DNA of 47,200 bases from Cryobacterium sp. (GTDB taxonomy: Bacteria; Actinomycetota; Actinomycetes; Actinomycetales; Microbacteriaceae). The notes beneath the pieces are model-generated. The model was given only the letters and a program-made list of their open reading frames with translations, was not told the DNA's origin and made no database searches. Below, piece after piece: positions 40,893-47,200 of the stretch (positions are counted from its first letter, which is position 1; each line of letters begins with the position of its first letter). The DNA lies in NCBI RefSeq assembly GCF_025463825.1, contig NZ_JAODBG010000088.1:1-47200 (forward strand), written 5' to 3'. A program made the translations under genes and the position numbers.

Positions 40893-41648
40893 ATGGATCA
40901 CTCGATCCAGGACGTCGCCCGGCTCGCCGGAACGACCAGCCGTACCCTGCGCCACTACGGTGCGGAAGGGCTCCTGCCGCCGAGCCGGATCGGGACGAAC
41001 GGGTACCGCTATTACGACGACCGGGCGCTGGTGCGGCTGCAGCGCATCCTGCTGCTGCGCGACCTCGGCCTCGGGCTCCCCGCCATCCGGCTGGTGCTCG
41101 ACCGTGAGGTCGACGAGACGGCGGCCCTCCGGGAGCACCTGGGCTGGCTCGAACAGGAACAACAGCGCCTCGACCGGCAGATCCGGTCGGTGCAGACCAC
41201 CATCACCACATTAGAAGGAGAGGACCAACTCATGGCAGATCAGATGTTCGACGGCTTCGACCACACCCAGTACAAGGAGGAGGTCGTTGAGCGTTGGGGG
41301 GCAGACGCCTACAGAAACTCTGACGAGTGGTGGCGCAGCATGACCACCGCGCAACGGAAGGAGTGGCGGGCCGCCACCCGGGCGCTCCAGGCCGACTGGG
41401 CGGACGCCGTGACCCGACGGGTCGACCCGGCCGGCGCCGAGGGGCAGCAACTGGCCCGCCGCCACGTGCGGTGGCTCGGCGCGGTACCCGGCCTGCCGCG
41501 CGAAAACGGGCACCTGGCCGCGGACTATGTGCGGGGCCTTGGCGAGATGTACGTGGCCGACGACCGGTTCGGAGCCGATTACGGCGGCCCGGCCGGCGCG
41601 GCTTTCGTGCGGGACGCGCTCGCGCACTACGCCGACGAGCACCTGTAA
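40893..41648 (+). CDS. TipA-like MerR-family regulator with TipAS domain
   Basis: The 251-residue protein has an N-terminal MerR DNA-binding domain (SIQDVARLAGTTSRTLRHYGAEGLLPPSRIGTNGYRYYDD), a linker coiled coil (EQEQQRLDRQIRSVQTTITTL) and a C-terminal TipAS antibiotic-binding domain (about 120-250; FDHTQYKEEVVERWGADAYRNSDEWW, and AADYVRGLGEMYVADDRFG). In Streptomyces TipA this domain captures thiopeptides and activates its own promoter. An internal ATG at 41232, preceded by AGGAG, would give a TipAS-only form as known for TipA. Ligand and targets here are not shown. Confidence 0.9.
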   Translation: MDHSIQDVARLAGTTSRTLRHYGAEGLLPPSRIGTNGYRYYDDRALVRLQRILLLRDLGLGLPAIRLVLDREVDETAALREHLGWLEQEQQRLDRQIRSVQTTITTLEGEDQLMADQMFDGFDHTQYKEEVVERWGADAYRNSDEWWRSMTTAQRKEWRAATRALQADWADAVTRRVDPAGAEGQQLARRHVRWLGAVPGLPRENGHLAADYVRGLGEMYVADDRFGADYGGPAGAAFVRDALAHYADEHL

Positions 41649-41682
41649 CCGGCCAGGCCCCGCGGGACAGCCCCGGGCCGGC

Positions 41683-42300
41683 TCAGGCGGCTGAGGGCGC
41701 CGCGGCGACCATCCGGCCGCTGTGGAGTTCCGGGCGGGCGAACAGCGGCAGCGTCCACTGGCAGAGCGGACCGACCAACAGGGCGAAGGCCACCGTGCCC
41801 AGACCCACATTGCCGCCGAGGGCCCAACCGACGCTGAGCACGGCACCCTCGATCCCGGTGCGCACGACCCAGATCTTCCACCCGGTTCGAGCGTGCAGCC
41901 CGGTCATCAGACCGTCCCGCGGACCGGGTCCCAGACCCGCACCGATGTAAATGCCCGACGCCACGGCCAGGAGCACCAGCCCCGCAGCGAAGAGCAGCAC
42001 CCGTAGCCACAGGTCGAGGCCGGCGGGCACCAGCCACAGGCCGACATCCGCCGCCGGTCCCACGAGCACCGCGTTGAGCACGGTGCCGATGCCGGGGCGC
42101 TGCCGAAGCGGGATCCAGAGCAGCAGCACGAACACGCTGGTGATCGTCGTGATCACGCCGAAGCCCAGGTGGACGTGCAGGTCGATGCCCTGAGTCAGGG
42201 CCTCCCACGGGGCCACGCCGACGGCTCCGCGCACAATGAGCGCGATGCCGATTCCATACAGGAAAAGGCCAATGAGGAGCTGGGCGAGGTGACGTGTCAT
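41683..42300 (-). CDS. YczE-family membrane protein
   Basis: The 205-residue protein has about five membrane segments: LLIGLFLYGIGIALIVRGAVGVAPWEALTQGI, LHVHLGFGVITTITSVFVLLLW, and the conserved GIYIGAGLGPGPRDGLMTGLHARTGW, a motif I associate with YczE. YczE is a membrane protein of unknown transport role. It is divergent from a MocR gene 62 bp away, as in other YczE/YczR pairs, so the MocR protein is its likely regulator. A TAGAAT box at 42313-42318 (minus strand) ends about 12 bases from the ATG, giving a near-leaderless transcript. Confidence 0.85.
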   Translation of the reverse strand: MTRHLAQLLIGLFLYGIGIALIVRGAVGVAPWEALTQGIDLHVHLGFGVITTITSVFVLLLWIPLRQRPGIGTVLNAVLVGPAADVGLWLVPAGLDLWLRVLLFAAGLVLLAVASGIYIGAGLGPGPRDGLMTGLHARTGWKIWVVRTGIEGAVLSVGWALGGNVGLGTVAFALLVGPLCQWTLPLFARPELHSGRMVAAAPSAA

Positions 42301-42312
42301 GAAAGCAATCCA

Positions 42313-42356
42313 ATTCTACCCGCGGGCTGTAAACAAGAAGCCAATCGGCCTACAGT
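42313..42356. promoter_or_regulatory. Divergent promoters of the YczE/MocR pair
   Basis: For the plus strand, TGTAAA (42328-42333), 17 bp and TACAGT (42351-42356) end six bases before the ATG at 42363, so the MocR mRNA is probably leaderless. For the minus strand, TAGAAT is at 42318-42313. CCAAT occurs twice (42310-42314 and 42341-42345) as a possible direct-repeat operator. Confidence 0.55.
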
Positions 42357-42362
42357 GGCTTT

Positions 42363-43814
42363 ATGCCATCCCATCAGTTGTCCGCCCGGGGGCTGGAAAG
42401 CCTGCTGGGCCAGTGGCGTACCAGCGGCCCCGCGTACCGGGCGCTCGCCGACCGCATCCGTCTGCTCACCCTGGACGGACGCATTCCCGGCGGCAGCGGC
42501 CTGCCCGCCGAGCGGGATCTGGGCACCAGGCTCGGCCTCAGCCGTACCACGGTGACGGCGGCGTACCGCGAGCTGCGGGACGCGGGCTTCCTCGTCAGCG
42601 TGCAGGGCTCCGGCAGCCAGACCCGGCTGCCCGGCATATCGGCCGCCGCGGAGGCCGCGGGCGCGGTGGCCGTGCTCGACCTGGGCAAGGCGGTCCTGCC
42701 GGCCTGGCCCGGCCTGGCGGAGGTGGCAGCGCTCGCCGCGGCCGACCTGCCGGGGCAACTGGGGGGCTCCGGGTTCGAACCGCTCGGGATCCCGGAATTG
42801 CGCAGGGCCATCGCCGAACGCTACCGCGCCAGAGGGCTGCCCACCGAGCCCGAGCAGATCATGGTCACCGTCGGCGCGCAGCACGCCATCGCCCTGCTCG
42901 CCCGGGTGCTGGTCAGCCGCGGCGACCGCGTGCTCATCGAGACGCCCACCTATCCGCACGCCTCCGAAGCCCTGCGTGCCGCGGGCGGCCGGTTGATGCC
43001 GGTGTCCGTGACGGCCGCGCTGCCCGGTGCCGATGCGGGCTGGGACGAGTCCGCCCTGCTGCAGACCCTGGATCGCAGCAACCCGGTGCTCGGCTACCTG
43101 ATGCCCGACTTCCAGAACCCGACCGGGCAGAGCATGCCCGTGGCGCAGCGCGAACGGGTGCTGGCGGCCGCAGCCCGGCAGGGCACCGTTCTCATCAACG
43201 ACGAGACCATCGGTGAGCTCGACATCGACCGGGCGGGCGAGTACCCGCCGTTCGCGGCATCGGCGGACCCGGCCAGGCCCGACCTGGCCATCACCGTCGG
43301 GTCGGTGGGTAAGAGCGTCTGGGGCGGCCTGCGGGTCGGCTGGATCCGCGCCGACCCCGGCTTCATCCGCAAGCTGGCAGCCGCCCGCCTCGTCAACGAC
43401 CTCGGCACGCCGGTGCTCGAGCAGCTTATCGTCGTCCGGCTGCTGGCCGAGCTGCCCGCAATCCTCGAGTCCCGCCGCGCGCTGCTGCGCGCGGGGCGCG
43501 ACAGTCTGGTCGCCGGCCTGGCCGAACGCTTCCCGGAGTGGCAGGTGCCCCTCGTCGACGGCGGTGTCACCCTGTGGGTCAATCTCGCCAGTCCGGTCAG
43601 TTCCCAACTCGCCCTGGCCGCCAGGGCCCAGGGCCTGCTGTTGCCTGCCGGGCCACAGTTCGGCACCGACGGCGCATTCGAGAGGTTCCTGCGCATCCCG
43701 TTCTGCTACGGCCCCGAGGAGATGCCCCGTGCGCTGGACGCGCTCGCGCTGGCCTGGGAGTCGCTGCTGCGGCATCCGCTGCCCGACACCGGCTACCTCG
43801 CCGACGTGGTGTAA
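42363..43814 (+). CDS. MocR-family regulator (GntR HTH fused to PLP aminotransferase fold), YczR-like
   Basis: The 483-residue protein has a GntR winged helix (PAYRALADRIRLLTLDGRIPGGSGLPAERDLGTRLGLSRTTVTAAYRELRDAGFLV, about 24-80). A short linker leads to a fold-type I aminotransferase domain (about 115-475). The PLP Lys is in VGSVGKSVWGGLRVGW, preceded by MPDFQNPTGQSMP and the LINDETIGELD cofactor Asp segment. MocR proteins use PLP as a ligand for DNA control rather than for catalysis. The divergent yczE gene identifies it as a YczR-type member. Which aldehyde or amine is sensed is unknown. Confidence 0.9.
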   Translation: MPSHQLSARGLESLLGQWRTSGPAYRALADRIRLLTLDGRIPGGSGLPAERDLGTRLGLSRTTVTAAYRELRDAGFLVSVQGSGSQTRLPGISAAAEAAGAVAVLDLGKAVLPAWPGLAEVAALAAADLPGQLGGSGFEPLGIPELRRAIAERYRARGLPTEPEQIMVTVGAQHAIALLARVLVSRGDRVLIETPTYPHASEALRAAGGRLMPVSVTAALPGADAGWDESALLQTLDRSNPVLGYLMPDFQNPTGQSMPVAQRERVLAAAARQGTVLINDETIGELDIDRAGEYPPFAASADPARPDLAITVGSVGKSVWGGLRVGWIRADPGFIRKLAAARLVNDLGTPVLEQLIVVRLLAELPAILESRRALLRAGRDSLVAGLAERFPEWQVPLVDGGVTLWVNLASPVSSQLALAARAQGLLLPAGPQFGTDGAFERFLRIPFCYGPEEMPRALDALALAWESLLRHPLPDTGYLADVV

Positions 43815-43886
43815 CCGTAACGAGACCGTCACGTCGCTGCCGCATCCTGCCGAAGCCTGCAGACCCTGCAATGAGATACTGATCGG

Positions 43887-46800
43887 GTGTATTTTCTCTC
43901 GGTACTGAGCATGAAGAACCGGGCGCTCATTGCGCTCATCACCATCGTTGCGGCGATTTTCGGCAGCCTGGCACTGACCAGCCTCAAGCAGGAGCTGATC
44001 CCGTCCCTGCAGCTGCCGACCCTGCTGATCTCCACCAGTTACCCCGGCGCCTCGCCCGAGGTCGTCAACGACGACGTGTCCACGCCGATCGAGACCGCGA
44101 TCCAAGGCATCGAGGGCCTGGAGACGACCTCCACGACGAGCAGCACCGATTCGTCGCTGGTCAACGCCACGTTCACCTACGGCACCGACCTGGTCAAGGC
44201 CGAGTCCAAGGTCAGCCAGGCCGTGAACCGCATCAAAACCACCCTGCCGGCCGACCTGGACCCGCAGGTGATCAGCGGCAGCATCGATGACTTCCCGGTG
44301 CTTTCCCTGGCCGTGTCCGGCGGCGACACCGACACCGTCGCCGACCAGCTCACCCGCAGCGTTCTCGGCGACATCCGCGACATCGAGGGGGTGCGCGACG
44401 CCGCCCTCGTCGGTGACATCGGCCAGCGCGTCACCATCACCCCGCATGCCGCAGCGCTCACCGCCCGCGGGCTCAGCAGCACCGCCATCCGGGACGCCCT
44501 GCAGCAGAACGGGTCGCTCATCCCGGCCGGCTCCCTCACCCAGAACGACCAGACCCTGTCCGTCCAGGCCGGCACGAAGCTCAGCTCCGCCGAGGACATC
44601 GCGGCCCTGCCGCTGCTCAACGCCGCACCGACCACCCTGCCCACCACCCTGCCCACCGGGCCGACCGCCACCGACCCCGCGACGATCGGCGACGTCGCCG
44701 AGGTCGTCCTTGTCGACAATCCCGTCACCAGCATCTCCCGCGTCGACGGGGAACCCGCCCTCACGATCTCTGTCACCAAGGTTCCTGCCGCGAACACCGT
44801 CGACGTCTCCACCGCCGTGCGCGCCATCCTGCCGCAGCTCGAGGACGCCGTGCCCGGCACCACCCTCACCGTGGTCTTCGACCAGGCCCCGTTCATCCAG
44901 GAGTCCATCGACGCGCTCACCCAGGAAGGCATCCTCGGGCTCGTCTTCGCGGTCCTGGTGATCCTGGTCTTCCTGCTGTCGGTGCGCGCGACCCTGGTCA
45001 CGGCCATCTCCATCCCCACCTCGGTGCTGATCACCTTCATCGGCCTGCAGTCGGTGGGTTACTCGCTGAACATCCTCACTCTCGGCGCGCTCACGATCGC
45101 CATCGGCCGGGTCGTCGACGACTCCATCGTCGTGATCGAGAACATCAAGCGGCACCTGGTGTTCGGAGCAGACCGCTCCGAGACCATCGTGCGCGCGGTG
45201 CGCGAGGTGGCCGGCGCCATCACTGCGTCCACCATCACCACCGTCACGGTGTTCCTGCCGATCTCGTTCGTCGGTGGCTCCACCGGCGAACTGTTCCGGC
45301 CGTTCGCGCTCACCGTCACCATCGCGCTGCTGGCGTCCCTACTCGTCTCGCTCACCATCGTTCCCGTGCTGGCCTACTGGTTCCTGCGGGCGCCGAAGTC
45401 GGCCCCCGCCGAGGAGCCGGCCCCCGCTGTCGAGGTGACCCCGGCAGCACTGCCGGCCGCGGCGACGGATGCCGGACTGCCCAGCGCCGCCACGAGCACG
45501 GCCCCGGCGGGCGCCCGCAACCGGCACGCCGCCCCGGACGCCGACGGTTTCGACGAACGCGATGCCCGCGAGCAGCCCAGCCGGCTGCAGAAGGGCTACC
45601 TGCCGATCATCCGCTGGACCCTCAGGCACTACGTGGCCACCCTGCTGCTCGCCGCCCTGGTCCTCGCCGGCACCGTTGCCCTGCTGCCGTTCATGAAGGT
45701 CAACTTCCTCGGCTCCACCGGGCAGTCCACCTTCCAGGTCAGCCAGGAACTTCCGGTGGGCACCAGCCTGGCCGCTCAGGACGCCGCGTCCACCGTGGTG
45801 GAAGACACGGTTCGCGGTGTCGACGGCGTGAGCATCGTGCAGGTCTCCATCGGGGGTGGCAGTGCGTTCGCCGCGTTCTCCGGCGGGGGCTCGTCCTCCA
45901 GCACCGTCACGTATTCGGTCACCACCGACGACTCCGCCGATTCCGATGCCGTGCAGGCCGAGGTGCGCGACCAGCTGGACGGCGTCGACGACGCCGGTGA
46001 GATCACGGTCTCCTCCGGCGGTGGCGGCTTCGGCTCCACCGACATCGAGATCGACATCACGGCGGCCTCCGGCGCCGACCTGCAGTCGGCGTCCGACGAC
46101 ATCCTCGCCGCCGTCGGCGACCTCGACGCCGTCACCCAGGTGACCAGTAACCTGGCCGCCTCGCGTCCGTATGTGGCCGTGACGATCGACCGTACGAAGG
46201 CCGCCCGCGCCGGTCTCAGCGAACTCGCGCTCGGCACCCTGGTATCGCAGGCGATGCAGCCGAGCAGCATCGGCTCGATCACCATCGATGAGGCGTCCCT
46301 GTCGGTCTATCTGCAGTCCGAATCGTCCCCGGCGACCACCGCCGAGCTCGCCGACCTGCAGATCCCCACCCTTACCGGCCCGGTGGCGCTGGACACCCTG
46401 GCCATCGTCGAGCAGGTCGACGGGCCGTCAACCCTCACCACCACCAAGGGCCTGCGCACCGCCACCGTTTCAGCGACGCCGGGCAGCGATGACCTGGGCA
46501 CCGCTTCCGCGCAGGTGTCCACCGCGCTGGCCGACACCGATCTGCCCACCGGCGCGACCGCGACCCTCGGCGGCGTCTCCGCCGACCAGACCGATGCCTT
46601 CCAGCAGCTCGGCATAGCCATGCTCGTGGCCATCCTGATCGTCTACATCGTGATGGTCGCCACGTTCCGGTCGCTGCTGCAGCCACTGTTGTTGCTCGTT
46701 TCCGTGCCGTTCGCGGCGACCGGCGCCATCGCCTTGCAGGTGATCACCGGCATCCCGCTCGGTGTGGCGTCGCTCATCGGCGTGCTGATGCTCATCGGCA

Positions 46801-47123
46801 TCGTGGTGACCAACGCCATCGTGCTCGTCGACCTCGTCAACCAGTACCGCCGCCGGGGGCAGAGCGTCTTCGACGCTCTCGTGCACGGAGCCTCGCGCCG
46901 CCTCCGCCCGATCCTGATGACCGCCCTCGCCACGATCTTCGCGCTGCTGCCGATGGCGATCGGCCTCACCGGGCACGGCGGTTTCATCTCCCAGCCGCTG
47001 GCCCTGGTGGTCATCGGCGGCCTGGTCTCGTCGACGGTGCTCACCCTGGTGGTGCTGCCGGCGCTCTACCTGGTCGTCGAAGGCGGCCGGGAGCGCCGCC
47101 GGCTGCGCCGCGCCGCGCGCTGA
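43887..47123 (+). CDS. RND-family efflux permease (AcrB/SwrC-like)
   Basis: The 1078-residue protein has the RND layout: helix 1 (ALIALITIVAAIFGSLAL), a large outer loop with QLPTLLISTSYPGASPEVVNDDVSTPIE, and helices 2-6. Helix 4 has the proton-relay pair DD in IAIGRVVDDSIVVIENIKRHL. A second loop follows, and the final helices hold LIGVLMLIGIVVTNAIVLVDLVNQ. A long Ala/Pro-rich linker (about residues 505-565) separates the halves. The second loop carries a Gly/Ser-rich stretch near 645-725 (IGGGSAFAAFSGGGSSSS). No membrane-fusion or outer channel gene is adjacent, as expected in a monoderm. The start is a GTG at 43887. Confidence 0.9.
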   Translation: MYFLSVLSMKNRALIALITIVAAIFGSLALTSLKQELIPSLQLPTLLISTSYPGASPEVVNDDVSTPIETAIQGIEGLETTSTTSSTDSSLVNATFTYGTDLVKAESKVSQAVNRIKTTLPADLDPQVISGSIDDFPVLSLAVSGGDTDTVADQLTRSVLGDIRDIEGVRDAALVGDIGQRVTITPHAAALTARGLSSTAIRDALQQNGSLIPAGSLTQNDQTLSVQAGTKLSSAEDIAALPLLNAAPTTLPTTLPTGPTATDPATIGDVAEVVLVDNPVTSISRVDGEPALTISVTKVPAANTVDVSTAVRAILPQLEDAVPGTTLTVVFDQAPFIQESIDALTQEGILGLVFAVLVILVFLLSVRATLVTAISIPTSVLITFIGLQSVGYSLNILTLGALTIAIGRVVDDSIVVIENIKRHLVFGADRSETIVRAVREVAGAITASTITTVTVFLPISFVGGSTGELFRPFALTVTIALLASLLVSLTIVPVLAYWFLRAPKSAPAEEPAPAVEVTPAALPAAATDAGLPSAATSTAPAGARNRHAAPDADGFDERDAREQPSRLQKGYLPIIRWTLRHYVATLLLAALVLAGTVALLPFMKVNFLGSTGQSTFQVSQELPVGTSLAAQDAASTVVEDTVRGVDGVSIVQVSIGGGSAFAAFSGGGSSSSTVTYSVTTDDSADSDAVQAEVRDQLDGVDDAGEITVSSGGGGFGSTDIEIDITAASGADLQSASDDILAAVGDLDAVTQVTSNLAASRPYVAVTIDRTKAARAGLSELALGTLVSQAMQPSSIGSITIDEASLSVYLQSESSPATTAELADLQIPTLTGPVALDTLAIVEQVDGPSTLTTTKGLRTATVSATPGSDDLGTASAQVSTALADTDLPTGATATLGGVSADQTDAFQQLGIAMLVAILIVYIVMVATFRSLLQPLLLLVSVPFAATGAIALQVITGIPLGVASLIGVLMLIGIVVTNAIVLVDLVNQYRRRGQSVFDALVHGASRRLRPILMTALATIFALLPMAIGLTGHGGFISQPLALVVIGGLVSSTVLTLVVLPALYLVVEGGRERRRLRRAAR

Positions 47124-47200
47124 GTCCGCTGCGCGGTGACCCGACGAGGTCGGGCCCGGCAACGCGGGTGCCGCGCCCGAACGCGGATGACGCGCGCGAC

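Noticed and set aside
42297-45155. 952-codon open frame on the minus strand
   Set aside because: It covers the MocR gene and half of the RND permease in antisense; no domain is visible.
1-47200. tRNA, rRNA or CRISPR features
   Set aside because: I saw no cloverleaf ending in a T-arm GTTCRANNC pattern, no rRNA signature and no regularly spaced repeats of CRISPR type; the tandem units at 68-110 are too few and adjoin each other.

Overview
The window is high-GC actinobacterial DNA. GTG/TTG starts, promoters that run straight into start codons, a DUF3073 gene, a C-terminally tailed KimA-like permease and the split purS/purQ/purL genes all point to Microbacteriaceae. A Cryobacterium-like organism is my guess; I could not search to confirm it.

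Left third (1 to about 12.5 kb), accessory and decaying. A CNNM/CorC-type membrane protein lies beside tandem repeats that look like the end of an IS21-type element. A complete IS30-family insertion sequence follows, with about 54-bp imperfect inverted repeats. Next come a copper-handling cluster (unknown His-containing membrane protein, YcnI, CopC), an ArsR-type regulator overlapping an MFS exporter gene, and a helix-turn-helix antitoxin/PIN-toxin pair. Then there is a wrecked mobilisation region: a small coiled-coil/HTH pseudogene divergent from a MobF (TraA-like) relaxase-helicase that carries a nonsense codon, a frameshift and a 3' truncation. Two further frameshifted genes (HAD-like phosphatase, unknown protein) lead into the chromosomal core.

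Middle (12.5 to 34.5 kb), core metabolism. Purine genes are spread over both strands: purL; purS-purQ; purD-purC; and purF-purM. Between them lies a ykoF-ykoE-ykoD-ykoC thiamine/HMP ECF transporter preceded by a TPP riboswitch. There is also a translationally coupled tryptophan-catabolism operon (kynA, an amidohydrolase, kynU) that runs towards purS. The amidohydrolase stands where a kynurenine formamidase is needed, and kynA carries a one-base frameshift. A TetR regulator, a two-domain VOC protein, an HSL-type esterase, a sterol-carrier-like protein and a PfkB sugar kinase complete this part.

Right third (34.5 to 47.2 kb), regulation and membrane functions. It holds DUF3073, a flavin monooxygenase-like protein, a KimA-like permease, a toastrack/PadR pair with a two-site operator candidate, a CPBP-like membrane protein, a TipA-like MerR regulator with a 19-bp-spacer promoter, a divergent YczE/MocR pair, and an RND-type efflux permease without a visible adaptor gene.

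Across the core, intergenic regions carry strong palindromes. One is a perfect 40-bp palindrome near 15.0 kb with a diverged copy near 31.06 kb. Another is a family of CGCACG-bordered hairpins with differing arms near 20.2, 25.4, 30.0 and 34.4 kb.
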